Program-made: the position numbers and the translations under genes | NCBI RefSeq assembly: GCF_900105785.1 | Contig: NZ_LT629799.1 | Location: 620,001 to 684,000 of the forward strand | DNA: 64,000 nt | Reading direction: 5' to 3' | From: Microlunatus sagamiharensis | Lineage (GTDB): Bacteria > Actinomycetota > Actinomycetes > Propionibacteriales > Propionibacteriaceae | Notes under the pieces: model-generated | What the model saw: the letters and a program-made list of their open reading frames with translations, nothing else | Told to the model about the DNA's origin: nothing | The model's database searches: none | Shown: positions 8,306 to 17,962 of the stretch, piece after piece | Position numbering within the stretch: the first letter of the stretch is position 1 | Layout of the letters: each line of letters opens with the position of its first letter

Positions 8306-9994
8306 ATGACCCAGGAGCTCACCCCCCGGCTGACCGAGACGCCGCCCGGCGAGACGGCGCACACGCCGGGCAGCGCCACCCGGGAAACGCTGGAGGACTA
8401 CACCCTCCGCTTCGCCCCGCGGCACTACCGCCGCTGGTCGACCGGCGTCGTCGCCGTCTCCGCGCTCGGCGGGATCGCGTACCTCGCCGACTTCGCCATC
8501 GGCGCGAACATCGGCATCTCGTACGGGACCACGAACGCGCTCTGGGGCATCGCCGTCTTCGCGGTGGTGATCTTCCTGACCGGGTTCCCCGTCGCGTACT
8601 ACGCGGCGCGCTACAACCTCGACCTCGACCTGATCACGCGGGGGAGCGGTTTCGGCTACTACGGCTCGGTGGTCAGCAACGTCATCTTCGCGACGTTCAC
8701 CTTCATCTTCTTCGCCCTCGAGGGCTCGATCATGGCCCAGGGCCTCGAGCTCGGGCTCGGGGTGCCTCTGTGGGCCGGCTACGCGGTCTCGACGTTGATC
8801 ATCTTCCCGCTCGTCGTCTACGGGATGAAGGTGCTCTCCAAGCTGCAGCTGTGGACGACGCCGCTCTGGCTCGTGCTCATGGTGCTGCCGTTCGCGTACC
8901 TGCTGATCAGCCACCCGGAGTCGGTCGGCTCGTTCTTCGCCTACCAGGGCGAGGACGGTGCGGGGACGCCGAACATCGGTTCGGTGATGCTGGCCGCCGG
9001 CGTCTGCCTGTCGCTCATCGCGCAGATCGCCGAGCAGATCGACTACCTGCGGTTCATGCCGGCGCGCACGCCGGAGAACTCCGGCAGGTGGTGGCGCGCC
9101 ATGATCATCGCCGGTCCGGGCTGGGTCGTCTTCGGGGCGATCAAGCAGGTCATCGGTCTCTTCCTCGCCGTGTACATCATCGCGAACGTCGCCGACGGCG
9201 CGGCCGTGGCCAACCAGCCGGTGCACCAGTTCCTCGAGATCTACCGCGACATCATGCCGGCGCCGGTCGCCCTCGGCCTCGCGGTCGTCCTCGTCGTGAT
9301 CAGCCAGGTCAAGATCAACGTGACCAACGCGTACTCGGGCTCGCTCGCCTGGACGAACTCGTTCACCCGCGTCACCAAGCGCTACCCGGGCCGGCTCGTC
9401 TTCGTCGGCGTCAACCTGCTCGTCGCGCTCGTGCTGATGGAGGCGAACATGTTCGACTTCCTCAACACGATCCTCGGCTTCTACGCCAACTGCGGCATGG
9501 CCTGGATCGTGACCGTCGCCTCGGACATCACGTTCAACAAGTACCTGCTCAAGCTCTCGCCCAAGCAGCCGGAGTTCCGTCGCGGGATGCTGCACGCGGT
9601 CAACCCGGTCGGGTTCGGCTCGATGCTCGTTGCCGCCGGCGTCTCGATCGTCTGCTTCTTCGGCGGCCTCGGCGCCGGCCTGCAGCCGTTCTCGCCGCTC
9701 GTGGCGATCGCGCTCGCGCTCGTGCTCCCGCCGGTGCTCGCCCTCGCGACGAAGGGGCGGTGGTACCTGCGCCGCACCGACGACGGGGTCGCACTGCCGA
9801 TGCTCGACGACTTCGGCAACCCCTCGGACGTGATGCTCGACTGCCACGTCTGCGGCCAGGCGTACGAGCGCCCGGACATGTGCGCCTGCGAGGCGCACGA
9901 CGCCTTCGTCTGCTCGCTCTGCCTGAGCACCGACGCGCGGGCCGAGCACGTCCTGCCGGCGCAGACGGCGATGGAGGCGGCGCCAGGCCGATAG
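8306..9994 (+). CDS. NCS1-family purine/cytosine permease with a Cys-rich C-terminal tail
   Basis: A 562-aa membrane protein of the nucleobase:cation symporter-1 family, with about 12 hydrophobic segments between residues 45 and 480. Family landmarks include FAIGANIGISYGTTNA in the first helix region and DLITRGSGFGYYGS near residue 108. After the last helix, residues 510-545 form an unusual hydrophilic tail with CHVC, MCACE and CSLC, resembling a metal-binding knuckle. ATG 8306 follows CAGGAG with good spacing. The gene is monocistronic. The direct repeats GGAACCTG at 8215 and 8243 upstream might be regulator half-sites. The substrate is not determinable. Confidence 0.88.
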   Translation: MTQELTPRLTETPPGETAHTPGSATRETLEDYTLRFAPRHYRRWSTGVVAVSALGGIAYLADFAIGANIGISYGTTNALWGIAVFAVVIFLTGFPVAYYAARYNLDLDLITRGSGFGYYGSVVSNVIFATFTFIFFALEGSIMAQGLELGLGVPLWAGYAVSTLIIFPLVVYGMKVLSKLQLWTTPLWLVLMVLPFAYLLISHPESVGSFFAYQGEDGAGTPNIGSVMLAAGVCLSLIAQIAEQIDYLRFMPARTPENSGRWWRAMIIAGPGWVVFGAIKQVIGLFLAVYIIANVADGAAVANQPVHQFLEIYRDIMPAPVALGLAVVLVVISQVKINVTNAYSGSLAWTNSFTRVTKRYPGRLVFVGVNLLVALVLMEANMFDFLNTILGFYANCGMAWIVTVASDITFNKYLLKLSPKQPEFRRGMLHAVNPVGFGSMLVAAGVSIVCFFGGLGAGLQPFSPLVAIALALVLPPVLALATKGRWYLRRTDDGVALPMLDDFGNPSDVMLDCHVCGQAYERPDMCACEAHDAFVCSLCLSTDARAEHVLPAQTAMEAAPGR

Positions 9995-10042
9995 AGTGGG
10001 CCCTCGCCGGTCGACGACTCCTCGCGGGGTCGTCGGCTGTGC

Positions 10043-10115
10043 CGGGGCGTAGCGTAGTGGCTAGCGCGTCTGCTTTGGGAGCAGAAGATCGCAGGTTCGA
10101 GTCCTGTCGCCCCGA
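10043..10115 (+). tRNA. tRNA-Pro (TGG)
   Basis: The 73-nt cloverleaf starts CGGGGCG and pairs with CGCCCCG at 10108-10114; the discriminator is A. The anticodon stem TCTGC/GCAGA encloses the loop TTTGGGA, giving anticodon TGG (reads CCA). The T-arm GGTTCGAGTCC is canonical. CCA is not encoded. Confidence 0.96.
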
Positions 10116-10146
10116 CCGGTAGAGTTCCGGCTCGGCCACCGGTCGT

Positions 10147-10220
10147 GCGGATGTAGCTCAATGGTAGAGCCCCAGTCTTCCAAACTGGCTACGCGGGTTC
10201 GATTCCCGTCATCCGCTCCA
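10147..10220 (+). tRNA. tRNA-Gly (TCC)
   Basis: The acceptor GCGGATG pairs with CATCCGC at 10210-10216, followed by T and an encoded CCA. The anticodon arm CCAGT/ACTGG encloses CTTCCAA, giving anticodon TCC (reads GGA). It lies 31 nt after tRNA-Pro and is probably co-transcribed with it. Confidence 0.96.
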
Positions 10221-10242
10221 GGCCCCTCGTCATCGGGGCCTG
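10219..10242 (+). terminator. Hairpin terminator of the tRNA pair
   Basis: The 8-bp stem CAGGCCCC/GGGGCCTG with an 8-nt loop begins inside the encoded CCA of tRNA-Gly, so the mature 3' end and terminator share bases. Confidence 0.7.
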
Positions 10243-10248
10243 AGCCAC

Positions 10249-10791
10249 TCAGGCCAGCGCCCGCTCCAGGGCGGCGTACGTCTCCTCGACCGCTCCGGCG
10301 GTGCTGCGCAGGACGACGGCGCCGGGCCGGGCGGCGAGGACCTCGAGCAGCGCGTCGTACATCGCCCCGAGGAAGTCCGCCCCGCCGAGGGCGGCGACGA
10401 CCTCGCGGTTGTGGCGGTTCCAGGCCGAGTCGTCGGTGCGCGTCTCGAAGCGGGCGAGCGCGGCGTCGCGGTCGTCGAGGAGGACGACCTCCCGGAAGTC
10501 CGCACCCCGGGCGTGCGCGATCTCCTCGAACGCCTCGACCTCGCTCAGCCGGGTGATGTTCTGGGGCATGACGACGTCGTGCCCCGAGCCGAGGTGGCTG
10601 GCGGCGAGCGCCTTGCCCAGCGGCCGGGCCAGCGCGTGCGTGTCCTGCCCCGGGTCCCGCCACCCGCCGATCAGGGGGTGCAGCTGGTCGATGTCCAGGT
10701 CGAGCGTGCCCGGGTGCCGATCGGCCCAGAGGCTGGCGAGCGTCGACTTGCCGATGCCGGGCGGCCCGTTGAGGTGGAGGAGCGTCGCCAC
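10249..10791 (-). CDS. Small P-loop kinase-like ATPase
   Basis: A 180-aa protein beginning VATLLHLNGPPGIGKST, with a Walker A motif at residues 9-17. DLDIDQLHPLIGGW near residue 33 looks like the substrate/lid region of zeta-toxin or gluconate-kinase-type small kinases. Later segments (VVLLDDRDAALARFETRT) fit the same AAA_33-like fold. GTG 10791 is 6 nt downstream of TACGGT on this strand, suggesting a leaderless message. It is convergent with the tRNAs and divergent from nfeD. The substrate is unknown. Confidence 0.75.
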   Translation of the reverse strand: MATLLHLNGPPGIGKSTLASLWADRHPGTLDLDIDQLHPLIGGWRDPGQDTHALARPLGKALAASHLGSGHDVVMPQNITRLSEVEAFEEIAHARGADFREVVLLDDRDAALARFETRTDDSAWNRHNREVVAALGGADFLGAMYDALLEVLAARPGAVVLRSTAGAVEETYAALERALA

Positions 10792-10797
10792 CCGGCG

Positions 10798-10803
10798 ACC
10801 GTA
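10798..10803 (-). promoter_or_regulatory. -10 box for the P-loop kinase gene (leaderless)
   Basis: TACGGT on the minus strand ends 6 nt before the GTG start, the spacing expected when transcription starts at the initiation codon. Confidence 0.5.
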
Positions 10804-10902
10804 GCGGCAGGTTCGCGTACGCCGCCTGCGCGGACCCGTCCTGCCCCTACGATGCGCACTCGGGCGGATACGCCTGACGCGCGCACGAAGGAGGTGGCCG
10901 GC

Positions 10903-11406
10903 ATGACGCTCTTCCTCGTCCTGGGCGTGGTCGGCCTCGTCCTGCTCGGCGTCTCGCTCCTGCTCGGCGACCTGTTCGACGGGATCTTCGACGCCCTGCC
11001 CTCCGACGTCTTCTCCAGCGCCGTCATCGGCGGCTTCGTGTCGGCCTTCGGCTTCGGCGCGGCGCTGAGCGACGGCCTGGGCACCCCGACCTGGCTCGCC
11101 GTGGTCGTCGGCGGCCTCGTCGGGGTGGTCTTCGCCTGGTTCGCCGGCTGGCTCACACGCGTGGTGCGTGGCGGCGGCAGCGACGACACCGTGACCACCG
11201 AGGACACCGTCGGTCGCGACGCCAAGGTCGTGACGGGCATCCCCGAGGGCGGGTTCGGCGTCGTCCGCGTGCTCGTCGGGGGCCACTCCCTGCAGCTGAA
11301 CGCGCGCGCCGACGGTCCCGTCGAGCCGGGCACGGAGGTCTACGTCACCGCCGTGCTCTCGCCGACCGCGGTCGCGGTCGCCCCTGTCCACCGCGAGCTC
11401 GGATGA
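10903..11406 (+). CDS. NfeD-like membrane protein
   Basis: A 167-aa protein with an N-terminal membrane helix, two further hydrophobic segments around residues 40-90, and a C-terminal soluble OB-like domain (residues 100-165) ending in EPGTEVYVTAVLSPTAVAV. This is the short NfeD form, without the ClpP-like protease domain. NfeD proteins are encoded beside flotillin or stomatin genes and are thought to act with them in membrane microdomains; the next large gene is a flotillin. AAGGAGG lies 8 nt before ATG 10903, and TACGAT at 10848-10853 is a likely -10. Confidence 0.82.
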   Translation: MTLFLVLGVVGLVLLGVSLLLGDLFDGIFDALPSDVFSSAVIGGFVSAFGFGAALSDGLGTPTWLAVVVGGLVGVVFAWFAGWLTRVVRGGGSDDTVTTEDTVGRDAKVVTGIPEGGFGVVRVLVGGHSLQLNARADGPVEPGTEVYVTAVLSPTAVAVAPVHRELG

Positions 11407-11480
11407 GCGCCCCGACCGTCGTCGCGGTGACCCTCCCGCACGCGACCCTGGACCCCAGCACCGCCACCTCCGCCACCTGA
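11403..11480 (+). CDS. Possible 25-aa peptide between nfeD and the flotillin gene
   Basis: An ATG overlapping the nfeD stop as ATGA opens a 25-codon frame that fills most of the gap to the flotillin gene. Translational coupling is plausible from the overlap. There is no recognizable domain and no separate Shine-Dalgarno, so it may be chance. Confidence 0.25.
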   Translation: MSAPTVVAVTLPHATLDPSTATSAT

Positions 11481-11507
11481 GCGGACCCACCCCGAGAGGC
11501 CCCACCC

Positions 11508-13046
11508 GTGCCCGTGCCCGACCTGCTGCTCCCCATCGGCGGCCTCGTCGTCCTGGTGATCCTCCTCGTGCTGCTGGTCACCAGCCGCTACAAGGTCGCC
11601 GGGCCCAACCAGGCCTTCATCGTCACCGGACGCAAGGGCAAGGCGGTGCTCAACCCGGAGACGGGCCAGCTCACCACCGACCTGTCGGGGCAGAAGGTCG
11701 TGCTGGGCGGCGGCTCCTTTGTAGTCCCGTTCGTGCAGCGGCTGGCGACCATGGACCTGTCGAGCCGGCGGATCTCGGTGCAGATCCGCGGCGCCGTCTC
11801 GGGTCAGGGCATCAAGCTCAACGTCGAGGGCGTGGCCATCGTCAAGGTGGGCGGCAACGCCGACCAGATCCGCCTGGCGGCCCAGCGCTTCCTGTCCCAG
11901 CAGAACGAGATCGAGCCCTTCACCCAGGAGGTGCTCGCCGGTGCGCTGCGCTCAATCGTGGGCGGGCTGACCGTCGAGCAGATCATCCGCGACCGCGCGG
12001 CCTTCGCCCAGCGCGTGGCCGACGAGAGCGAGAACTCCCTCACCGGCCAGGGCCTGATCCTCGACACGTTCCAGATCCAGGACGTCACCGACGACGGCAG
12101 CTACCTCGCCGACCTCGGCCGGCCCGAGGCCGCGCGCATCGGCCAGACCGCTGCGATCGCCGAGGCGAACGCCCGCCAGGCCGCCGAGCAGGCGCGCATC
12201 AAGTCGGAGGAGGAGATCGCGGTGGCCCAGCGCCAGCTCGCGCTGCGGCAGGCCGAGATCAGGTCCGAGACCGACGCGGCGTCCGCCCGCGCCGCCTCGG
12301 CCGGTCCGCTCGCGCAGGCCGACCGGGACCAGGCGATCCTGCTTGAGCAGGAGAAGGTGGCCGTCCGCCAGGCCGCGCTCACCGAGCGCCAGCTGGAGAC
12401 GCAGGTCCGCAAGCCCGCCGACGCCAACCGCTACAAGGTGGAGCAGGAGGCCGCGGCCGCACGCAACGCGCAGATCGCCGCCGCCGAGGCGCGCAAGGCC
12501 TCGACCATCGCCGCCGCCCAGGCCAAGTCCGAGGAGGACCGCCTGACCGGTGAGGCCGAGCGGGCGCGGCGCTCCTCGCTCGCCGAGGCCGAGGCCATCG
12601 AGGGCGCCAAGCGCGGTGAGGCGGCCAAGGCCCGACGCGTCGCGGAGGCGGAGGCGACCCGGGCCGAGGGCGAGGCGAACGCCGCGGCCACGCTGGCCGT
12701 CGGCAACGCCGAGGCCGAGGCGATGAACAAGCGCGCGGAGGCCTTCGCGCAGTACAACGAGGCCGCCGTGCTGCAGATGCTCATCGAGGTCCTGCCACAG
12801 ATCGCGAAGGAGGTCGCCGCGCCGATCAGCGCCATCGACCAGCTGACCGTCATCTCCACCGACGGCGCCGGCGCCCTGCCCCGCCAGGTCACCGACAACG
12901 TGACCCAGACGCTGCAGATGCTCAAGTCGGCGACGGGCCTCGACCTCGAGACGCTGATCGAGCGCTCGGCCGGACGTGTGAGCCAGAGCCTGGCCGGCCC
13001 GGCGGGTCACGTCAGCGGCAACGGGACGGGCGGCTCGCAGGCCTGA
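11508..13046 (+). CDS. Flotillin family (SPFH/Band 7) protein
   Basis: A 512-aa protein with one N-terminal membrane helix (residues 5-25), then an SPFH domain (about 30-200; GPNQAFIVTGRKGKAVL, VEGVAIVKVGG). A long Ala/Glu/Arg-rich coiled coil follows (about 215-410) with repeated AEAE-type motifs, then a conserved C-terminal segment (AVLQMLIEVLPQIAKEVAAP). Flotillins oligomerize at the membrane and organize functional microdomains. It is co-directional with the NfeD-like gene 100 bp upstream, the usual partner pairing. A GTG or ATG further in is unlikely because the membrane anchor begins at the first codons. A strong hairpin follows the stop. Confidence 0.93.
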   Translation: MPVPDLLLPIGGLVVLVILLVLLVTSRYKVAGPNQAFIVTGRKGKAVLNPETGQLTTDLSGQKVVLGGGSFVVPFVQRLATMDLSSRRISVQIRGAVSGQGIKLNVEGVAIVKVGGNADQIRLAAQRFLSQQNEIEPFTQEVLAGALRSIVGGLTVEQIIRDRAAFAQRVADESENSLTGQGLILDTFQIQDVTDDGSYLADLGRPEAARIGQTAAIAEANARQAAEQARIKSEEEIAVAQRQLALRQAEIRSETDAASARAASAGPLAQADRDQAILLEQEKVAVRQAALTERQLETQVRKPADANRYKVEQEAAAARNAQIAAAEARKASTIAAAQAKSEEDRLTGEAERARRSSLAEAEAIEGAKRGEAAKARRVAEAEATRAEGEANAAATLAVGNAEAEAMNKRAEAFAQYNEAAVLQMLIEVLPQIAKEVAAPISAIDQLTVISTDGAGALPRQVTDNVTQTLQMLKSATGLDLETLIERSAGRVSQSLAGPAGHVSGNGTGGSQA

Positions 13047-13052
13047 CGGGGC

Positions 13053-13088
13053 GCCTGCCGCAGGCGGATTGGTGCGCCTGCGGCAGGC
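13053..13088 (+). terminator. Strong hairpin after the flotillin gene
   Basis: Perfect 14-bp arms (GCCTGCCGCAGGCG and its complement at 13075-13088) enclose an 8-nt loop, 7 nt after the stop. Each arm is itself nearly palindromic. A -10-like TACGCT at 13094-13099 follows, so the tig promoter probably sits directly behind it. Confidence 0.75.
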
Positions 13089-13192
13089 CCCCGTACGCTG
13101 GACCGTCGAGCCGGAGCGCGACGCGTACCGATCCGTCGGTCCGACGCGCCGTCCCGCCAGCCAGCCACAGACCTTCCAGGAGTCCCAGCACC

Positions 13193-14635
13193 GTGCCCAG
13201 CACCGTCGAGCAGCTCAGCCCCACGCGGGTCAAGATCACCGTCGAGATCCCCTTCAGGGACCTCAAGCCCAGCCTGGACAAGGCGTACGCCGACATCGCC
13301 CGCACGATCACCGTGCCCGGCTTCCGCAAGGGCAAGGTCCCCCCGATGGTCATCGACCAGCGCTTCGGGCGCGGAGTCGTCATCCAGGAGGCGTTCAACG
13401 ACTCCTGGTCGCGCTTCTACGGCGCGGCGGTCACCGAGAACTCCCTGACGCCGCTGGCCCAGCCCGACGTCGAGGTCACCAAGCTCGAGGACGGCGACCT
13501 CATCGAGTTCACCGCCGAGGTCGACGTCCGTCCCGAGTTCGAGGTGCCGGACACCTCGGCGATCTCGGTCCAGGTGGGCGCCCTCGAGGTGGCCGACGGC
13601 ATCGTCGACTCCCAGATCGACGTCCTGCGCAGCCGCTTCGGCAGCCGGACGACCGTCGAGCGCGGTGCCGCCGAGGGTGACCTCGTCACGCTGAGCCTCA
13701 CCGCCAGCAACGACGGCGAGGCCCTGCCCGACGCCACCGCCGAGGACCTCGAGTACACCGTCGGCTCCGGCCAGATGCTCGACGGCCTGGACGAGGCCAT
13801 CACCGGTCTGTCGGCGGGGGAGTCGGCGACGTTCCGCTCGACCCTGGTCGGCGGCCCGCTGAAGGACGAGGAGGCCGACATCGAGGTCACCGTCGCCAAG
13901 GTGCAGAGCCAGGAGCTCCCCGAGGCCGACGACGACTTCGCCCAGGAGGCGTCGGAGTTCGACACCATCGAGGAGCTGCGCGCCAGCATCGAGACGATGG
14001 CCACCAACGCGGCGCGGCTCGAGCAGGCCACGCAGGCCCGCGACGCCGTGCTCGAGGCGCTCGTCGACTCGATCGACGTCGCCGTGCCCGAGAACCTCCT
14101 CACCAACGAGCTCGAGGGTCGCCGCCAGCAGATCACCGGCCAGCTCGCGCAGGCCGGCCTCACCCTCGAGCAGTACCTCGCCGACAGCGAGGAGGACCAG
14201 ACCGAGGAGGAGTTCTGGGCCGACGTCGAGCGTCGGGCGAACCAGTCGCTCAAGGCCCAGATGGTCCTCGACAAGGTCGCGGAGACCTCCGAGATCGGCG
14301 TCGACCAGAACGACCTGACGCAGCACATCCTGCGTCGCGCGCAGGCCGAGGGCACCGCGCCGCAGCAGATCGCGGAGCACCTGCAGGAGCACCCGCACCA
14401 CATCGAGGAGTACATGGTCGAGATCCGGCGCGGCAAGGCGCTGGCGAGCATCGTCGAGGCCGCGACCGTGACCGACTCCAACGGCGGCACCGTCGACCTG
14501 AGCTCGATCCGTGAGGACGGCTCGCTCGGCTCGCCCGAGGACGACGCGCAGGACGAGGCCGCCGCGGCGGCCGTCCTCGCCGACGCCGAGTCCGCGCAGG
14601 ACGAGCAGCAGGACGAGGACGCGCAGCAGTCCTGA
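13193..14635 (+). CDS. tig: Trigger factor
   Basis: A 480-aa ribosome-associated chaperone and peptidyl-prolyl isomerase. The N-terminal ribosome-docking domain carries the signature VPGFRKGKVP near residue 42. The FKBP-type PPIase domain spans about 160-240 (ERGAAEGDLVTLSLTA, GSGQMLDGLDEAITGLSAGE), and the helical C-terminal domain follows. The last 40 residues are an acidic Asp/Glu/Gln-rich tail. GTG 13193 follows AGGAG. It heads the conserved tig-clpP1-clpP2-clpX cluster, with a 401-bp gap before clpP1 suggesting separate control. Confidence 0.97.
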   Translation: MPSTVEQLSPTRVKITVEIPFRDLKPSLDKAYADIARTITVPGFRKGKVPPMVIDQRFGRGVVIQEAFNDSWSRFYGAAVTENSLTPLAQPDVEVTKLEDGDLIEFTAEVDVRPEFEVPDTSAISVQVGALEVADGIVDSQIDVLRSRFGSRTTVERGAAEGDLVTLSLTASNDGEALPDATAEDLEYTVGSGQMLDGLDEAITGLSAGESATFRSTLVGGPLKDEEADIEVTVAKVQSQELPEADDDFAQEASEFDTIEELRASIETMATNAARLEQATQARDAVLEALVDSIDVAVPENLLTNELEGRRQQITGQLAQAGLTLEQYLADSEEDQTEEEFWADVERRANQSLKAQMVLDKVAETSEIGVDQNDLTQHILRRAQAEGTAPQQIAEHLQEHPHHIEEYMVEIRRGKALASIVEAATVTDSNGGTVDLSSIREDGSLGSPEDDAQDEAAAAAVLADAESAQDEQQDEDAQQS

Positions 14636-14971
14636 CCAGGACGCAGGGCGGTGCTCGCCGAGGCAGACTTGAGACAGTTCTGACGCCTCGTAGAGCCGAA
14701 GACGAGTTTCGCCCTGCACACTGGTGAGACCCAGGCACGACGGTCGGGGAGCGGCTCGGGGGAGCACCACCGTTCGTCGTCGCACGGGAGCGGAGGGCGG
14801 TTCCGGTCATCTGACCGGGCCGTCCTCCGGCCTTTCCGGGCCCTGCTGCCCGAGCACCCGGCGGTGGTCGACGGCTCATGAGGTCCGTCCCGGTCCTTGC
14901 AGGACCGTGCAGCCGTACGAGCGGTGCGGGTGGTGCGTGCACGACCGCTCAGGCGGTGCGTCCGGCCACTG

Positions 14972-14985
14972 CGCCGACAGCGAAC
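14972..14985. promoter_or_regulatory. ClgR-type operator upstream of clpP1
   Basis: CGCCGACAGCGAAC is, on the other strand, GTTCGC-N5-GCG, the binding motif described for the actinobacterial Clp regulator ClgR. It is centred about 58 bp upstream of the inferred clpP1 transcription start, a position suited to activation. No clgR gene is in the window. Confidence 0.65.
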
Positions 14986-15023
14986 AGCAGCGACGGCCCA
15001 CCCGAAACGTCGGTGGCGCCGGG

Positions 15024-15029
15024 TAGGTT
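15024..15029 (+). promoter_or_regulatory. -10 box of clpP1 (leaderless)
   Basis: TAGGTT ends 7 nt before the GTG at 15037 and no Shine-Dalgarno precedes that GTG, so transcription probably begins at or next to the start codon. Confidence 0.6.
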
Positions 15030-15036
15030 CGGCTCC

Positions 15037-15681
15037 GTGAACGCCTCCTTCAACTCACCCCTCGGCGCGGTCGAAGCCCCTCGCGCGGCGGCGCGTGGCG
15101 GGATCGGGCTGGACGACAACGTCTACCAGTCGCTCCTGGCCAACCGCATCATCTTCCTCGGCTCCGAGGTGCGCGACGAGAACGCGAACGCGATCTGCGC
15201 GCAGATGCTGCTGCTGAACGCCGAGGACCCGCACAAGGACATCTACCTCTACATCAACAGCCCCGGCGGTTCCGTCGACTCGGGCATGGCGATCTACGAC
15301 ACGATGAACTGGATCTCCAACGACGTCGCGACCGTGGCCATGGGCCTCGCGGCCTCGATGGGGCAGTTCCTGCTCTGCGCCGGCACCAAGGGCAAGCGCT
15401 ACGCCCTGCCGCACAGCCGGATCATGATGCACCAGCCCTCCGGCGGCCTCGGCGGCACGGCGAGCGACATCCGCATCCAGGCCGAGCAGTCGCTGCACAT
15501 CAAGAACGTCATGCAGAAGCTGATCGCCGAGCACACCGGTCAGACGCTCGAGCAGATCGAGTCGGACTCCGACCGCGACCGCTGGTTCACCGCCGACGAG
15601 GCCCTCAAGTACGGGCTGATCGACCGGGTCTACACCTCGGCCGCGCAGATCCCCGACGCCGCCGACGCGCCTAACTCCTGA
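15037..15681 (+). CDS. clpP1: ATP-dependent Clp protease proteolytic subunit, ClpP1
   Basis: A 214-aa serine peptidase. The catalytic triad is visible: Ser in GLAASMGQF, His in [10 protein letters not shown], and Asp in SDSDRDRWF. The fold motif [19 protein letters not shown] precedes it. GTG 15037 was chosen over an upstream in-frame ATG at 14878 because conserved sequence starts shortly after it and a -10 box lies 7 nt upstream. The upstream 53 codons overlap the ClgR-type box. Actinobacteria assemble ClpP1 and ClpP2 into one mixed tetradecamer; clpP2 follows after 28 nt, so the two are co-transcribed. Confidence 0.96.
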   Translation: MNASFNSPLGAVEAPRAAARGGIGLDDNVYQSLLANRIIFLGSEVRDENANAICAQMLLLNAEDPHKDIYLYINSPGGSVDSGMAIYDTMNWISNDVATVAMGLAASMGQFLLCAGTKGKRYALPHSRIMMHQPSGGLGGTASDIRIQAEQSLHIKNVMQKLIAEHTGQTLEQIESDSDRDRWFTADEALKYGLIDRVYTSAAQIPDAADAPNS

Positions 15682-15709
15682 CCGCCCCGACACGTACGAA
15701 GGAACACCG

Positions 15710-16366
15710 ATGAGCAGCAAGTTCGGAGCGCCGTTCGCCGAGGGGCAGCCGTTCGCCCCCCAGATGGACTACTACATCCCGCAGTGGGAGGAGCGCACGT
15801 CCTACGGGATGCGGCGCATCGACCCCTACACCAAGCTGTTCGAGGACCGCATCATCTTCCTCGGCACCCCGATCAGCGACGAGATCGCCAACGCGGTCAT
15901 GGCCCAGCTCCTCTGCCTGCAGCAGATGGACGCCGACCGTGACATCGAGATCTACATCAACAGCCCCGGTGGCTCGTTCACCGCGCTGACGGCGATCTAC
16001 GACACGATGCGCTACATCAAGCCCGACGTGCGTACGGTCTGCCTCGGGCAGGCCGCGTCGGCCGCCGCGGTGATCCTCGCCGCCGGCACCAAGGGCAAGC
16101 GTCTCGCGCTGCCGAACAGCCGGATCCTGATCCACCAGCCGGCGACCGAGGGCGGTTACGGCCAGTCCTCCGACATCGAGATCCAGGCCCGCGAGATCCT
16201 CCGGATCCGATCCCTGATGGAGGACATGCTCTCCACGGACACGGGCAAGTCCACCGACGAGGTCAGCCGCGACATCGAGCGCGACAAGTACCTCACCGCC
16301 GAGCAGGCGCTCGAGTACGGGATCATCGACGAGATCCTGACCTCGCTCAAGGCCGTCCCGGCCTGA
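15710..16366 (+). CDS. clpP2: ATP-dependent Clp protease proteolytic subunit, ClpP2
   Basis: A 218-aa second ClpP. Ser in LGQAASAAAVIL, His in RILIHQPATEGG and Asp in SRDIERDKYL form the triad, and [17 protein letters not shown] is the oligomer-interface strand. It has a longer N-terminal segment than ClpP1 (QMDYYIPQWEERTSYGMR), as in other actinobacterial ClpP2 proteins. It pairs with ClpP1 in the mixed degradation chamber and takes substrate from ClpX, encoded next. A strong hairpin 11 nt after the stop separates it from clpX. Confidence 0.97.
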   Translation: MSSKFGAPFAEGQPFAPQMDYYIPQWEERTSYGMRRIDPYTKLFEDRIIFLGTPISDEIANAVMAQLLCLQQMDADRDIEIYINSPGGSFTALTAIYDTMRYIKPDVRTVCLGQAASAAAVILAAGTKGKRLALPNSRILIHQPATEGGYGQSSDIEIQAREILRIRSLMEDMLSTDTGKSTDEVSRDIERDKYLTAEQALEYGIIDEILTSLKAVPA

Positions 16367-16376
16367 CGACCGCTGG

Positions 16377-16406
16377 GTCCCGGCTGCGGTGCGCCGCAGC
16401 CGGGAC
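16377..16406 (+). terminator. Terminator between clpP2 and clpX
   Basis: A perfect 13-bp stem (GTCCCGGCTGCGG and its complement) closes a TGCG tetraloop, followed by an AT-containing stretch. It implies clpX has its own promoter; TAGGGT at 16443-16448 is a candidate -10. Confidence 0.8.
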
Positions 16407-16517
16407 TCGCGATTTATCCCCCCATCCTCGAGGCTCGGGGCTTAGGGTGTGGGGACCACGAAAGCCCCCGACCGGGCACGGACGTGCCGTGTGTGTGCAG
16501 CAATGTGAGGAGATGGC

Positions 16518-17807
<1,290 letters not shown>

Positions 17808-17858
17808 CCCTCCTTACGCCTCTCTGCGGGGAGGCCTGACGCTGCGGGTTCCGTGAGT

Positions 17859-17919
17859 GACCACTGGTCACTTGTGGTCGTTCTTGAGGCTCGCTAGCGA
17901 CCCCTAATGACCACTGGTC
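17859..17919 (+). repeat. 61-bp two-box element, copy A
   Basis: The structure is GACCACTGGTCA, 37 nt, then TGACCACTGGTC. The two quasi-palindromic boxes lie exactly 50 bp apart. Copy B at 18969-19029 matches it in inverted orientation, sharing the ends and about 24 of 37 internal bases, notably TGTGGTCG just inside the left box. It lies downstream of both clpX and the convergent DUF559-like gene. Confidence 0.75.
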
Positions 17920-17962
17920 TCCCGGACGACACGGGCAGATCGGCGTTGAGTACGGCTACACC

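Larger units (their letters stand above)
14636..15036 (+). other. Regulatory region between tig and clpP1
   Basis: This 401-bp region has no convincing gene. It contains a possible upstream promoter (TTGAGA at 14669, 16-nt spacer, TAGAGC at 14691), a small hairpin GGTCC/GGACC near 14892, a ClgR-type box at 14972-14985, and the proximal -10 box at 15024-15029. Confidence 0.55.

Noticed and set aside
14878-15036. Upstream ATG start for clpP1
   Set aside because: The 53 extra codons cover the ClgR-type box and -10 box and are not like ClpP propeptides.
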